From: Paenalicyclobacillus macrosporangiidus
Lineage (GTDB): Bacteria > Bacillota > Bacilli > Alicyclobacillales > Alicyclobacillaceae
Length of the DNA: 64,000 bases
Reading direction: 5' to 3'
Assembly: GCF_900116805.1 (NCBI RefSeq)
Contig: NZ_FPBV01000014.1
Span: forward strand, 1-64,000
Shown here: piece by piece, positions 44,828 to 56,326 of the stretch
Position numbering within the stretch: the stretch's first letter is position 1
Layout: the number at the start of each line of letters is the position of its first letter
Made by a program: the position numbers and the translations under genes
Notes under the pieces: generated by a model
What the model saw: only the letters and a program-made list of their open reading frames with translations
What the model was told of the DNA's origin: nothing
Database searches by the model: none

Positions 44828-46261
44828 CTACGCCTTGACCGGGGCCGCCGTGTCCAACACCGCACCGGCCGCTTCCAGATCCACTTCGGCGTGCGTCACC
44901 TGGCCTGCGAACCGCCCCACCTGCACCTGGCCGCCCGCCTCGGTGAGCACCACCCGGCACACCTCGCCCATCAGCGTTTCCGCCGCCACCCCGTCCGGCA
45001 CCGGGAAGGCCACTTTCAGGTAGTTGTCGGCGTGACCCACCAGCCAGAATCCCGGCCGGCCGTCCGGACCCTGACCCGGTCGCACGCCGCGGCCCTCCAG
45101 GTGCAGTGGTTCCTCCGGGATCACCTCCAGCGTCCGGCCGACGTGCGCCGCTGCGTACGTCCTGGCCAAGTCCTCGGAGAGCCGCAGCATCCGCTGAACA
45201 CGCGCCTCCTTCACCTCTTCGGGCACCTGGTCAGTGAACCGGGCCGCCGGCGTCCCCTTGCGTGGCGAGTACGGAAACACGTGCAACTGGGAAAACGCCA
45301 TCTCGCGCACGAAGGCTGCCGACGCCTCAAAATACGCATCCGTCTCACCCGGGAATCCGACGATGACGTCCGTGGTGACAGCCACGTCCGGCAGCGCAGC
45401 CCGCAGCCGCGCCAACTTATCCGCATACTCGGCGACCCGGTAGTGGCGGTTCATCCTCCGCAACACCTCGTCGTGCCCGGCCTGCAGGGGGATGTGCAGG
45501 TGGCGGCACACCTTGCGGGAACGGCCGAGGACGTCAATCAACCGGTCGTCGATCTCGCTGGCCTCAATGGAGCTGATGCGCACCCGGTACAACTCGTCAA
45601 TCCGCTCCAGCTCCTCCAGCAGGTGCGACAGGCGGTAGCCGTCCAGATCCGCGCCGTAGCCGCCGGTGTGGATGCCGGTGAGCACAATCTCCCGGTAACC
45701 CGCCTTCGCCAGCTTCGTCGCCTGCGCGACGATGTTCTCCGGCTTGCGGCTGCGGATGAGGCCGCGCGCGTACGGAATGATGCAGAAGGTGCAGAAGTTG
45801 TTGCATCCGTCCTGGATCTTCAGGTTCGCGCGCGTGCGCTCCTCGAAGAACGGCACGTCCATCTCCTCGAATTCGCGCGTCTTGAGGATATTGCCCACCG
45901 CCTGGTAAGGGTGTTGCTCCCGCTGCACCTGTTCCACCAGGCGGACAATTTGCGTCTTTCGATCATTGCCGACCACGAGATCGACCCCGGCGATCTTCGC
46001 CACTTCGTCCGGCGCCACCTGGGCGTAGCAGCCGGTCACCACCACCGTCGCATCCGGGTTGGTGCGCACCGCCCGGCGGATCATCTGCCGCGACTTGCGG
46101 TCGCCCGTGTTGGTCACGGTGCAGGTGTTGATGACGTACACGTCGGCCCGTTCATCGAACGGCACCTGCTGGTACCCGGCCGCCTTGAACAGGCGCCAGA
46201 TGGCTTCCGTATCGTAGAAGTTCACCTTGCAGCCCAGCGTGTGAAACGCCACCGTCGGCAT
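44828..46261 (-). CDS. mtaB: tRNA threonylcarbamoyladenosine methylthiotransferase MtaB
   Basis: A 477-residue radical-SAM enzyme that converts t6A37 of tRNA to ms2t6A37. The N-terminal MTTase domain holds the first cluster with C11, C47 and C78. The radical SAM cluster is C153-x3-C157-x2-C160 (CNNFCTFC). A C-terminal TRAM domain covers about 370-445. The protein is 20-30 residues longer than usual because of a C-terminal Ala/Glu/Pro tail. It follows rsmE by six bases, the usual order in the dnaK operon region. The next gene downstream is the NUDIX-DeoC fusion. Confidence 0.95.
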   Translation of the reverse strand: MPTVAFHTLGCKVNFYDTEAIWRLFKAAGYQQVPFDERADVYVINTCTVTNTGDRKSRQMIRRAVRTNPDATVVVTGCYAQVAPDEVAKIAGVDLVVGNDRKTQIVRLVEQVQREQHPYQAVGNILKTREFEEMDVPFFEERTRANLKIQDGCNNFCTFCIIPYARGLIRSRKPENIVAQATKLAKAGYREIVLTGIHTGGYGADLDGYRLSHLLEELERIDELYRVRISSIEASEIDDRLIDVLGRSRKVCRHLHIPLQAGHDEVLRRMNRHYRVAEYADKLARLRAALPDVAVTTDVIVGFPGETDAYFEASAAFVREMAFSQLHVFPYSPRKGTPAARFTDQVPEEVKEARVQRMLRLSEDLARTYAAAHVGRTLEVIPEEPLHLEGRGVRPGQGPDGRPGFWLVGHADNYLKVAFPVPDGVAAETLMGEVCRVVLTEAGGQVQVGRFAGQVTHAEVDLEAAGAVLDTAAPVKA

Positions 46262-46267
46262 CCGGCA

Positions 46268-47029
46268 TCACCTCCTGAACTCGCCGTCATGGTACAAAAT
46301 CGCGGCGAGCGCCGCCAGCCCCGCCGTCTCGGTGCGCAGGATACGCCGCCCGAGCGTCACCGGCGCGGCGCCGTGCGCCATGAATCCGGCCCGCTCCGCG
46401 TCGTCCCAGCCGCCCTCCGGCCCGATGGCGATGGCGATGGGGCCATCCCCACCGCCAGCCGCCGGATCCTCGAGAGCCTGGCGGAGCCCGCGAGCGACCT
46501 CCTGCTCATCGAGCAAAAACACGCGCCGGACCGACCGCGCCTCGAGCCATCGCATGACCTCGTCGACGCCGGAGGCGTACGCCACCTCCGGGATGGCGTC
46601 CCGCTGCGCCTGCGAAGCCGCTTCCCGCGCGATCCGCCGCCAGCGAACGAGCCGCTCCTCCGCCCGGCGCCCGTCCATGCGGACGACCGACCGCGCCGCC
46701 GCCAACACGGCGAAACCGGCCGCGCCCGCTTCGGTGTTGTGCTGAATCACGGCCTCTATTTTATCACCCTTCGCCAGCCCCTGGACCAGGTACACCGGGC
46801 GCCTGGGTTCCGACGAGGGCAGCAGCGCCCCGACCACGACCTCCACCCATCCGCGGCGGGCGTCCACGGCCACCACCTCGGCCAGGTGCGCGCGGCCACC
46901 GGACGCGAGCGCCAGCTCCTCCCCAGGGCGCGCGCGCAGCACCCGGCTGAAGTGGTGGCCGTCCTCCCCCGTGAGCGTCACGCGCGCCCCCGGGAAGAGC
47001 GGCGCGTCAACGAACGCACGCGGCATCAC
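46268..47029 (-). CDS. rsmE: 16S rRNA (uracil1498-N3)-methyltransferase RsmE
   Basis: A 253-residue SPOUT-family methyltransferase. An N-terminal PUA-like domain begins with RAFVDAPLFPGARVTLTGED and HHFSRVLRARPGEELAL. The knotted SAM site is seen near the C-terminus: IAIAIGPEGGWDDAE, followed by VTLGRRILRTETA. It overlaps prmA by 4 bp (ATGA). It modifies U1498 of the 30S decoding region. Confidence 0.95.
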   Translation of the reverse strand: MMPRAFVDAPLFPGARVTLTGEDGHHFSRVLRARPGEELALASGGRAHLAEVVAVDARRGWVEVVVGALLPSSEPRRPVYLVQGLAKGDKIEAVIQHNTEAGAAGFAVLAAARSVVRMDGRRAEERLVRWRRIAREAASQAQRDAIPEVAYASGVDEVMRWLEARSVRRVFLLDEQEVARGLRQALEDPAAGGGDGPIAIAIGPEGGWDDAERAGFMAHGAAPVTLGRRILRTETAGLAALAAILYHDGEFRR

Positions 47030-47973
47030 GGCTGTCTCACCGCCACGAGGGCCACCCAGTCATCCCGCTGGAGGCGGCGTTCGACGGTGAAGCCGGCCTG
47101 GCGGAGCGCCTGCTCCACCTGTCCCGCCTGGGTATGGATAAATCCGGAAGTGATGAACCACCCGCCCGGGTTCAGGGCCCGGGCCGCCTGAGGCGCCAGG
47201 GCAATCACGATGTCGCGCAGGATGTTGGCGACCGCCCCGTCGTACCGGTGCGGAAGCGGAAACCCGCGCAAGAGATCGCCCTCCCGCACCGTGACCACGC
47301 CAGTCAACCCGTTGTCGCGGACATTTGCGCCGGCCGCCCGGACCGCGACCGGATCGATGTCAATCGCCGTCACCTCCGCCGCGCCCAAGCGCGCCGCCCC
47401 GATGGACAGCACGCCCGTCCCGCAGCCGATGTCGATGACCCGCCGGCCCTCCACGGGCAGATCCTCCATCGCCTCCAGGCACAGCTGTGTCGTCTGGTGC
47501 GTCCCGGTGCCAAACGCCATTCCGGGCTCGATGACAATCGGCAGCCGTCCGTCCGTTTCCGCCTCGTCCGACAGCCACCTCGGCACGATGATGAACCGCC
47601 GCCCCACCGGGATCGGCGAGAAGTCCTCCTTCCACGCCGACGCCCAGCTCTCCTCGTCCATCTGCTCGCCGCGCACCGAATCGAGGGCTTCCCCCACGTC
47701 CAGGCCCGCCGACGCCACCACGGCCAGGTCTTCTGCGAGGCGCGCCCGCCACACGGCCTCCGCCACGGTCTCCGGCACGTACACCGTCACCTGGATGACG
47801 TCGCTGTTCAGAAGCGACTCGTCGAACCATTCGCCGTACTCCGGGTGGGGCGGCGTTGCGTCCCACACCCCCTCCATCGCCACGCCCTGCACCTCGGGCC
47901 AGTCCTGCAACCGGGCCGCCAGGGCTTCACTCGCCTCCGCCGGCACCGCCAGGCGAATCTGCCACCACTTCAT
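47026..47973 (-). CDS. prmA: Ribosomal protein L11 methyltransferase PrmA
   Basis: A 315-residue SAM-dependent enzyme that trimethylates lysines of ribosomal protein uL11. The N-terminal substrate-recognition domain (about 1-110) begins WWQIRLAVPAEASEALA. The catalytic domain shows GMAFGTGTHQTT, the SAM loop DIGCGTGVLSIGAARLG and the NPPY-like motif replaced by VANILRDI, as normal in PrmA. It sits downstream of dnaJ with a hairpin in the 59-base gap. Confidence 0.95.
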   Translation of the reverse strand: MKWWQIRLAVPAEASEALAARLQDWPEVQGVAMEGVWDATPPHPEYGEWFDESLLNSDVIQVTVYVPETVAEAVWRARLAEDLAVVASAGLDVGEALDSVRGEQMDEESWASAWKEDFSPIPVGRRFIIVPRWLSDEAETDGRLPIVIEPGMAFGTGTHQTTQLCLEAMEDLPVEGRRVIDIGCGTGVLSIGAARLGAAEVTAIDIDPVAVRAAGANVRDNGLTGVVTVREGDLLRGFPLPHRYDGAVANILRDIVIALAPQAARALNPGGWFITSGFIHTQAGQVEQALRQAGFTVERRLQRDDWVALVAVRQP

Positions 47974-47998
47974 GCGCTACGCTCCCATCTGCGAAGAA

Positions 47999-48019
47999 CG
48001 CCCGGCTCGTGGCCGGGCG
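47999..48019 (-). terminator. Hairpin between dnaJ and prmA
   Basis: A perfect 8-bp inverted repeat (CGCCCGGC with GCCGGGCG, five-base loop) is followed on the minus strand by TTCTTC. It is a weak terminator or attenuator that could lower prmA expression relative to the chaperones. Confidence 0.45.
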
Positions 48020-48032
48020 CCCTCCACCATCT

Positions 48033-49178
48033 TCAGTTGTCGCCCAGAAAGGCGCTTTTCATCCGCTCGATGAATGTCCGCGACTGTTCCTGAGGCGGTC
48101 GCCCCAGCTCCTTGCCGAGCTCACGCAGCAGCTCCCGCTGCCGCTCCGTCAGGTTCGTCGGCGTGATGACGTGCACCCGCACGTGCTGATCCCCGCGCGC
48201 ATTCGTTCCGAGCTTCGGGATGCCCTTGCCGCGCAGGCGGAAGGTGGTCCCCGACTGAGTCCCCTCCGGGATCCTGAGCTTCACCTTGCCGTCGAGGGTC
48301 GGCACTTCCACCTCGTCCCCCAGGGCCGCCTGCACGAACGTCAGCGGGAAATCCACGTACACATTCGTGCCTTCGCGCTCGAAGATCTCGTGCGGACGCA
48401 CGCGGATGACGATGTGCAGGTCGCCCGGCTGGCCGCCGTTCGGACTGGCCTCGCCCGCGCCCGGGATGCGCAACCGCGTCCCCGTGTCGACGCCCGCCGG
48501 AACGCGGATGTTGACCGTCCGGCGCACCCGCCGCCGGCCCGTGCCGTGGCAATCCGGGCACGGGTGGGGGATGCGCACGCCGCGCCCGCGGCAGGCGCTG
48601 CACGCGCGCCGGTTGACCATGCGGCCGAACGGGGTGTTGACCACGTTCTGCTGCTCGCCTGTGCCGTTGCACACCGAGCACCGCTCGACCCGCGTCCCCG
48701 GTTTCGCGCCGGAGCCTTCGCAGGTGGAGCAGGTCTCCATCCGCGGTACTTGGATCTCTTCCTCGACGCCGAAGGCCGCGTCCTCGAAGTCGATTTCCAG
48801 CTCGTACTCGAGGTCCTGACCGCGCTGCGGCCCGCGCGGCCGGCCGCCGCCGAAGAACATGTCGAAGATGTCCCCGAAGCCGCCGAAGTCCCCGAAACCG
48901 CCGAAGCCCTGGCCGAAGTCGGACCCCGCGCCGCCCATGCCCGCCGTGGGATCCGCGTGGCCGAACTGGTCGTAATGCGCCCTCTTCTGCGGGTCGGACA
49001 GGACCTCGTACGCTTCGTTGATCTCCTTGAACTTTTCGGCCGCATTCGGATCGTCCTTGTTCACATCCGGGTGGTACTGGCGAGCCAGCTTGCGGTACGC
49101 ACGTTTGATCTCGTCCGCGGACGCCGATCGGCTCACGCCGAGCACCTCGTAATAGTCCCGCTTGCTCACTGGCTGCAC
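48033..49178 (-). CDS. dnaJ: Chaperone DnaJ
   Basis: A 381-residue type I J-protein. The J domain (about 1-75) has HPD in [11 protein letters not shown] Gly/Phe-rich region ([15 protein letters not shown]) follows. The zinc domain (about 145-225) holds four CxxCxGxG motifs ([32 protein letters not shown]). The C-terminal substrate-binding domains complete the protein. It delivers clients to DnaK and stimulates its ATPase. It lies 91 bases after dnaK, in the HrcA-regulated operon; a long hairpin occupies the gap. Confidence 0.98.
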   Translation of the reverse strand: MQPVSKRDYYEVLGVSRSASADEIKRAYRKLARQYHPDVNKDDPNAAEKFKEINEAYEVLSDPQKRAHYDQFGHADPTAGMGGAGSDFGQGFGGFGDFGGFGDIFDMFFGGGRPRGPQRGQDLEYELEIDFEDAAFGVEEEIQVPRMETCSTCEGSGAKPGTRVERCSVCNGTGEQQNVVNTPFGRMVNRRACSACRGRGVRIPHPCPDCHGTGRRRVRRTVNIRVPAGVDTGTRLRIPGAGEASPNGGQPGDLHIVIRVRPHEIFEREGTNVYVDFPLTFVQAALGDEVEVPTLDGKVKLRIPEGTQSGTTFRLRGKGIPKLGTNARGDQHVRVHVITPTNLTERQRELLRELGKELGRPPQEQSRTFIERMKSAFLGDN

Positions 49179-49220
49179 CCCCTTCCCCCGTGGCCGCCGG
49201 CGGGATCAACGCCACGCACG

Positions 49221-49253
49221 GGTCGTGGCAGGGAGACCCTCCCTGCCACGACC
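49221..49253 (-). repeat. 15-bp stem-loop between dnaK and dnaJ
   Basis: A perfect 15-bp inverted repeat with a three-base loop (arms 49221-49235 and 49239-49253, core GTGGCAGGGAG) fills the dnaK-dnaJ gap. No T-run follows, so it probably protects or processes the mRNA rather than ending it. Confidence 0.8.
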
Positions 49254-49269
49254 CCGTGTGTGCCCTCCG

Positions 49270-51099
<1,830 letters not shown>

Positions 51100-51186
51100 G
51101 ACAGACTCCTCCCTTCACACAGTCGACAATCGGTCCCCTGCGCCACGCCCGGCCATCCGCGAAGCGGCGCCGGCGGTGCGTCCGCC

Positions 51187-51846
51187 TCACACCGTCACCT
51201 TCACCATCGCGGGCCGCAACACCTTGTCGCGCAGCATGTACCCCCGCTGCAGCTCCTGAACGACCACGCCCGGCTCGGCGCCATCCCCGGCCGGCTCCTG
51301 CATCACCGCCTCGTGCACCGCCGGATCGAACTTCTCCCCCACCGACGGCACGGGCGTCACACCGAACTTCTCCAGGATCCCGAGCAGCTGCCGGTGCACC
51401 ATCTCGACCCCCGTGCGCAGTTCCGAGGCCTCCGCGCCGGCCGCCGCCAGGGCGCGCTCGAAATTGTCCACCACCGGCAGCAGTTCCGCGAGCAATTGCT
51501 TGTTCGCAAACCACTGCAGTTCTTCCTGCTCCTGCCGCGTACGCCGCCGGAAATTGTCAAAATCCGCGCGGGCGCGCAAAAGCTGTTGGCGCAGGCGCTC
51601 GACCTCGTCGGACAGCCGGGCCACTTCCGCCGCGGCATCCGGCGCGCCCGCGCCCTCGTCCGCATCCGGTTTGGGTTCGGCCGCATCCACGGCCGGCTCC
51701 TCCGCGACCGCGGCGCCCGCTTCCGGCTGCGCAGCACCCTCCGGCGCCTCCCGCTGGGCCTCCCCAGCGGCGGCCTCATCCGCCGTCGCCGACTGCGCCC
51801 CGTCTTCCGTTCGATCCCGCTTGTGTTCCTCGTCTTCTCGCTTCAC
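51187..51846 (-). CDS. grpE: Nucleotide-exchange factor GrpE
   Basis: A 219-residue exchange factor for DnaK. The core (about 65-219) contains LRARADFDNFRRRTRQEQEE, the coiled-coil region and the C-terminal beta domain (VQELQRGYMLRDKVLRPAMV). The N-terminal 65 residues are low-complexity Ala/Glu/Pro, longer than in most homologues. It lies 76 bases after hrcA and 87 before dnaK. Confidence 0.96.
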   Translation of the reverse strand: MKREDEEHKRDRTEDGAQSATADEAAAGEAQREAPEGAAQPEAGAAVAEEPAVDAAEPKPDADEGAGAPDAAAEVARLSDEVERLRQQLLRARADFDNFRRRTRQEQEELQWFANKQLLAELLPVVDNFERALAAAGAEASELRTGVEMVHRQLLGILEKFGVTPVPSVGEKFDPAVHEAVMQEPAGDGAEPGVVVQELQRGYMLRDKVLRPAMVKVTV

Positions 51847-51922
51847 GTCAGACCTCTCCCTCCAACCAACGGGCGCCAGCCCGGACGGCCTGTCCAGGGC
51901 GCGCCGATGCGGCCGCGGGCTG

Positions 51923-52972
51923 TCACGACCCGGTCAGCCGCTCCGTCATCAACCGCGTCAGGGCTCCCGCCGTGTACTCCAGGATGCGCATGACGCGCGC
52001 GTAGTTCATCCGCGTCGGCCCAATCACGCCGATGCTGCCGACCGGCACCCCCGCGACCATGTACGTGGCCGACACGACGGTGCAGTCCTGCAGGTTCTCC
52101 ACCGGGTTCTCCTGGCCGATGCGCACCTGCACCCCCGGTCCGGTCAGCGGCACCACATCGAGCGCCCGCCGCCAGTCGGCCGACTCCAACAGTTCCAGCA
52201 CCGGCCGCACCTTCTCCACGTCCCGGAACTCCGGCTGCCCGAGCATGTTCGTCACGCCGCCCACGTACACCTGCGCCGGACCGTTGACCACGGTCTCACT
52301 CAACTGGTCCAGCACGGAGATGGCGTCCTCGTACCGTTCCAGCGTATGCGCCATCTCCGTGGCGATCTCCTGGTACAGATGGGACCGCAGATGCGCCAGG
52401 GACGTCCCGACCAACTTGGCGTTGAGCAGATTGACCATGCGCACCACCTCGCCGGGCGGGATGTCCTCCGGCAGCGTCACGTGCCGGTTCTCCACGTGCC
52501 CGGTGTCGGTGACCAGGATGGCCACCGCCGAACAGCCGCCCAGCGGCACCAACTGGATGTGCCGGATGTGCTGCTGGTGAATCATCGGCCCCAGCGCGAT
52601 GGACGCGTACTGGGTCAACTGCGAGAGCACGGTCGCCGTCTGCTGGATGACCCGCTCCACCTCGTTCATCCGTTGCTGGAAGACGTCCCGCAGCACGCGG
52701 AGGGTGGCTTGGTCAATGTCCTTGCGCGTAGCCAGGTGATCCACATAGTATCGGTATCCCTTCTGGGATGGCACGCGTCCCGCGGACGTGTGGGGCTGGT
52801 CCAAATATCCTAATTCTTCCAAATCCGCCATCTCGTTTCGGATGGTCGCCGGACTCAGCTGGAAATCCTGGTGTTTGGACAGCGTCCTCGATCCGACCGG
52901 CTCGGCCGACCGGATGTAATCCTCCACGATGGCGGCCAAGATCAGTTTCTGCCTGGGCGTCAGCACGTCCAC
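51923..52972 (-). CDS. hrcA: Heat-inducible transcriptional repressor HrcA
   Basis: A 349-residue repressor of class I heat-shock genes. The winged helix (about 1-85) begins MDVLTPRQKLILAAIVEDYI and contains SPATIRNEMADLEELGYL. A GAF-like dimerisation domain follows. It binds CIRCE and needs GroEL for activity, so the groEL gene at the window start is probably in the same regulon. The start is GTG 52972, nine bases after GGAGG. An upstream open frame to 53044 overlaps the operator region and is not coding. First gene of the operon. Confidence 0.97.
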   Translation of the reverse strand: MDVLTPRQKLILAAIVEDYIRSAEPVGSRTLSKHQDFQLSPATIRNEMADLEELGYLDQPHTSAGRVPSQKGYRYYVDHLATRKDIDQATLRVLRDVFQQRMNEVERVIQQTATVLSQLTQYASIALGPMIHQQHIRHIQLVPLGGCSAVAILVTDTGHVENRHVTLPEDIPPGEVVRMVNLLNAKLVGTSLAHLRSHLYQEIATEMAHTLERYEDAISVLDQLSETVVNGPAQVYVGGVTNMLGQPEFRDVEKVRPVLELLESADWRRALDVVPLTGPGVQVRIGQENPVENLQDCTVVSATYMVAGVPVGSIGVIGPTRMNYARVMRILEYTAGALTRLMTERLTGS

Positions 52973-53037
52973 CGCCGTGCACCTCCTGAACGCGCCCGAA
53001 CCCCGCGGCCGCCGTCCGGGCCGCGGCGCCAAGTCTG

Positions 53038-53064
53038 TTAGCACTCACTCGGAACGAGTGCTAA
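53038..53064 (-). promoter_or_regulatory. CIRCE operator
   Basis: A perfect TTAGCACTC-N9-GAGTGCTAA inverted repeat lies just downstream of the promoter and about 65 bases before hrcA. This is the HrcA binding site of class I heat-shock genes, so the hrcA operon is autoregulated. Confidence 0.98.
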
Positions 53065-53078
53065 ACTCACTCAAGTCG

Positions 53079-53107
53079 AACATAGCAACTCGGATGGAAA
53101 TTGTCAA
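53079..53107 (-). promoter_or_regulatory. Sigma-A promoter of the hrcA-grpE-dnaK-dnaJ operon
   Basis: TTGACA (53102-53107), a 17-base spacer and TATGTT (53079-53084) on the minus strand. The -35 hexamer overlaps the hemW stop codon, so hemW runs directly into the heat-shock promoter. Confidence 0.92.
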
Positions 53108-54357
53108 TTGACGTCGAGGGGCGCCTCGTCCTCGGTCAGAGCCCCGACAAACCGCTCGAAGACCACATTCGCCACCTGCCACGCCCGCTCCGTCAAGCGC
53201 AGACGGCCCTCCTGCCAGGCCAGCAGCCCCTGGGCGAGAAGCGGATCGATCACGCCGGCAAACGCCTCCTCCATCCGCACCCCGTGCCGCAGCCAAAACC
53301 GCTCCGCCGACACCCCTTCGCGAAGGCGCAGCCCCAGCATCAGGGTGTCCTCCGCCGCTTCCGCGGCCGACACCTCGTGATCCACTTCCCAGGGCCGCCG
53401 CCCGGCCCGTACGCGGGCCGCGTATTCCTGGAGGGCGCGGACGTTCTCGTAGCGCCGCCCGAACGCGTAGCCGTGCGCCCCCACACCGGCCGCCCAGTAC
53501 GGCTCGTTGCGCCAATACACCAGGTTGTGGCGCGCCTCGCGCCCGGGCCGGGCGAAGTTGCTGACCTCGTAATGGCAGAAGCCCGCAGCCGCCAACTCCT
53601 CGAGCACCAGGTCGTACATGTCCGCCTCCAGGTCCTCCCCGGGCAGCGACAGCAGGCCCTGCTCCCGCCAGCGGGCAAACGGGGTCCCCGGCTCCACCTT
53701 CAGCCAGTAGGCCGACACGTGCGGCACCCCGAGCCGCACGACCTCCCGGACGCTCTCGTGCACGTCGTTCAGGGTCTGGTCCGGCAGCCCGAACATCAGG
53801 TCGAGGTTGAGATTCGTGAAGCCCGCGTCCTGGGCCATCACGACGCTGCGGCGGATGGTATCGGCGTCGTGCAGGCGGCCGATGGCGAGCAACAGGCGCT
53901 CGTCGAACGTCTGCGCACCGAAGCTGAGCCGGTTGACCCCCGCCTCGCGCAGCAGCGCCAGCTTCTCCGCGTCCACCGTCCCCGGATTGGCCTCGACCGT
54001 CACCTCGGCCCCGGGCGCCAGGCGAAAGCACCGGTGGAGCGCCGCGAAGACCTGCTCCCACTGGCGCGCCGACAGCAGCGTCGGTGTCCCGCCCCCGAAG
54101 AACACCGTCTGAAGCGGGGCCGTCGCCGCCTCGCCCAGCAGCCGGAATTCCTCTGCCAGCGCCACGACGTACGCGTCCATCGCCGGCCGTGGCGCCACGT
54201 ACGTCGTAAAGTCGCAGTAGTGGCAGCGGCTGGCGCAAAACGGGATGTGCACGTACAGCGAGGTCGGTACCGCGCTGTGCAGGGTGTCCACCAGGCGCCC
54301 CCGCGCCGCCGGATGCTCCCGCGGCGTCTCCGCCAGGCCGCCTCGGTTCACATCCAT
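53104..54357 (-). CDS. hemW: Heme chaperone HemW (radical SAM, coproporphyrinogen-dehydrogenase-like)
   Basis: A 417-residue radical-SAM protein. The cluster motif C-x3-C-x2-C is in IPFCASRCHYCDF near residue 44. FFGGGTPTLL and EANPGT are the next family blocks. HemW proteins bind and deliver heme rather than oxidise coproporphyrinogen; the enzyme-specific fourth Cys is replaced by Phe after the triplet. I chose ATG 54357, about eight bases after GGAG; ATG 54363 overlaps the lepA stop by one base. A long 5' open frame over lepA is spurious. The lepA-hemW-hrcA order is conserved in Bacilli. Confidence 0.93.
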   Translation of the reverse strand: MDVNRGGLAETPREHPAARGRLVDTLHSAVPTSLYVHIPFCASRCHYCDFTTYVAPRPAMDAYVVALAEEFRLLGEAATAPLQTVFFGGGTPTLLSARQWEQVFAALHRCFRLAPGAEVTVEANPGTVDAEKLALLREAGVNRLSFGAQTFDERLLLAIGRLHDADTIRRSVVMAQDAGFTNLNLDLMFGLPDQTLNDVHESVREVVRLGVPHVSAYWLKVEPGTPFARWREQGLLSLPGEDLEADMYDLVLEELAAAGFCHYEVSNFARPGREARHNLVYWRNEPYWAAGVGAHGYAFGRRYENVRALQEYAARVRAGRRPWEVDHEVSAAEAAEDTLMLGLRLREGVSAERFWLRHGVRMEEAFAGVIDPLLAQGLLAWQEGRLRLTERAWQVANVVFERFVGALTEDEAPLDVN

Positions 54358-54362
54358 ACCCA

Positions 54363-56165
54363 TCACTCCATCTTCAACACGGCCATGAACGCCTCCTGGG
54401 GCACCTCGACGCTGCCCACCTGCTTCATCCGCTTCTTGCCTTCCTTCTGCTTCTCGAGCAGCTTTCGCTTGCGCGTGATATCGCCGCCGTAGCACTTCGC
54501 CAGCACGTTCTTGCGCATCGCCTTGATGGTCTCGCGAGCGATGACGCGGTTGCCGATGGCCGCCTGAATCGGCACCTCGAACAACTGCCGAGGGATCAGC
54601 TCCTTCAGCTTCTCGCACAGGGCCCGCCCGCGCGGATACGCCTTGTCGCGGTGGACGATGAACGACAGCGCGTCCACCACCTCGCCGCCCAGCAGGATGT
54701 CCATCTTCACCAGGTTGGACGGCTGGTACCCGGCCAGCTCGTAGTCGAACGACGCGTAGCCACGCGTGCACGACTTGAGGCGGTCGAAGAAGTCGTACAC
54801 AATCTCCGCCAGCGGGAGCTCGTACTTCAAGGTGACCCGGGTCTGGTCCAGGTACTGCATGTCCTTGAACACGCCCCGCTTCTCCTGGCACAGTTCCATC
54901 ACCGCGCCGACGTAGTCGTTCGGCGTGATCACGGAAGCGGTCACCATCGGCTCCTCCACGTGTTCGATGCGCTCGGCCGGTGGCATCTTGCTGGGGTTGT
55001 CGACCTCGACCCGGGTGCCGTCCGTCAGGTACACGTGGTACACCACGCTCGGCGCCGTCGTGATGAGCGTCAGGTTGTACTCCCGCTCCAGGCGCTCCTG
55101 GACGATCTCCATGTGCAACAGTCCGAGAAAACCGCAGCGGAACCCGAACCCCAGTGCGCTCGACGTCTCCGGCTCAAACGTCAAGGCCGCGTCGTTGAGC
55201 GACAGCTTCTCCAGCGCCTCTCTCAGGTCCTGGTAGTCGCCGCTGTCCACCGGGTACAGGCCGCAGAACACCATCGGCGTCACCTTGCGGTATCCCGGCA
55301 GGGGCGCCGCACACGGCCGCCCGGCGTCCGTCACCGTGTCGCCGACGCGCGTGTCGCGCACGTTCTTGATGCTCGCCGCGAAGTACCCGACCTCGCCCGC
55401 CGCCAGGCTCTCCACCGGGGTCATGCCCGGGCGGAACACGCCCACCTCGACCACCTCGAACTCCGCCTGGGTGGCCATCATCCGGATGCGCATCCCGGGG
55501 CGGATTTCGCCGTTGACGACGCGAATGTAGACGATGACCCCGCGGTACGAGTCGTAGTGGGAGTCGAACACCAACGCCTGCAGGGGCGCCTGCGGATCCC
55601 CCTGCGGCGGCGGAACCTTGCGCACAATCTGCTCCAGCACCTCGTCAATTCCGATGCCCGCCTTGGCGGACGCCAGCACCGCCTCGCTCGCGTCGAGCCC
55701 GATGATGTCCTCAATCTCCTGTTTCACGCGCTCCGGATCGGCGCTCGGCAGGTCGATCTTATTGATCACGGGCAGAATCTCCAGGTTGTTGTCGAGGGCC
55801 AAATACACGTTGGCCAAGGTCTGCGCCTCGACCCCCTGGGCGGCGTCCACCACCAGCAACGCCCCCTCGCACGCCGCCAGGCTGCGCGACACCTCATATG
55901 TGAAGTCCACATGCCCCGGCGTGTCAATCAGGTTCAGCTCGTACTCGATGCCGTCCTGCGCCTTGTAGAACAGGCGCACCGGCTGCAGCTTGATGGTGAT
56001 GCCGCGTTCCCGCTCCAGGTCCAACTGGTCGAGCAACTGGTCCTGCATCTCCCGCTCCGAAACCGTTCCGGTGCGCTCCAGCAGGCGATCCGCCAGCGTC
56101 GACTTGCCGTGGTCGATGTGTGCGATGATGCAGAAGTTGCGGATTCTCTGCTGCCGATCCGTCAT
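54363..56165 (-). CDS. lepA: Elongation factor 4 (LepA)
   Basis: A 600-residue translational GTPase. G1 is AHIDHGKS, switch [11 protein letters not shown]4 NKID. The C-terminal domains contain [20 protein letters not shown], and the unique CTD carries [18 protein letters not shown]. LepA acts in translation under stress and in initiation or ribosome biogenesis. The start is ATG 56165 with GGGAGG some 12 bases upstream; the frame runs to 56249 without a start with a site. A consensus-like promoter lies about 120 bases upstream. Confidence 0.97.
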   Translation of the reverse strand: MTDRQQRIRNFCIIAHIDHGKSTLADRLLERTGTVSEREMQDQLLDQLDLERERGITIKLQPVRLFYKAQDGIEYELNLIDTPGHVDFTYEVSRSLAACEGALLVVDAAQGVEAQTLANVYLALDNNLEILPVINKIDLPSADPERVKQEIEDIIGLDASEAVLASAKAGIGIDEVLEQIVRKVPPPQGDPQAPLQALVFDSHYDSYRGVIVYIRVVNGEIRPGMRIRMMATQAEFEVVEVGVFRPGMTPVESLAAGEVGYFAASIKNVRDTRVGDTVTDAGRPCAAPLPGYRKVTPMVFCGLYPVDSGDYQDLREALEKLSLNDAALTFEPETSSALGFGFRCGFLGLLHMEIVQERLEREYNLTLITTAPSVVYHVYLTDGTRVEVDNPSKMPPAERIEHVEEPMVTASVITPNDYVGAVMELCQEKRGVFKDMQYLDQTRVTLKYELPLAEIVYDFFDRLKSCTRGYASFDYELAGYQPSNLVKMDILLGGEVVDALSFIVHRDKAYPRGRALCEKLKELIPRQLFEVPIQAAIGNRVIARETIKAMRKNVLAKCYGGDITRKRKLLEKQKEGKKRMKQVGSVEVPQEAFMAVLKME

Positions 56166-56281
56166 GCCCGAGCGCCACCTCCCGCCGTGTAGGGGCGCCC
56201 GCCGTGCGGATTGCCCGGCGCGGCCCCTACGAAATACGCCGCGCCCCACTCAGGCGCGGCAGCCCGTCAAAACGCGGCATG

Positions 56282-56311
56282 ATTATATCACTCCAGTGCG
56301 GCCAGAGACAA
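56282..56311 (-). promoter_or_regulatory. Sigma-A promoter of lepA-hemW
   Basis: TTGTCT (56306-56311), 18 bases and TATAAT (56282-56287) on the minus strand. The leader contains two GC-rich hairpins, one pairing GCCGCGCC (56238-56245) with GGCGCGGC (56253-56260). No terminator was seen between the ABC permease gene and this promoter. Confidence 0.85.
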
Positions 56312-56326
56312 CGGATTCGTTTCTGC

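Noticed and set aside
43781-47191. Open frame of 1136 codons on the plus strand
   Set aside because: It is antisense to NUDIX-deoC, mtaB and rsmE, all with intact motifs. Composition is that of a shadow frame.
54358-54891. N-terminal extension of hemW by 178 codons
   Set aside because: It overlaps lepA on the same strand in another frame; HemW homologues start near 54357, where a ribosome site exists.
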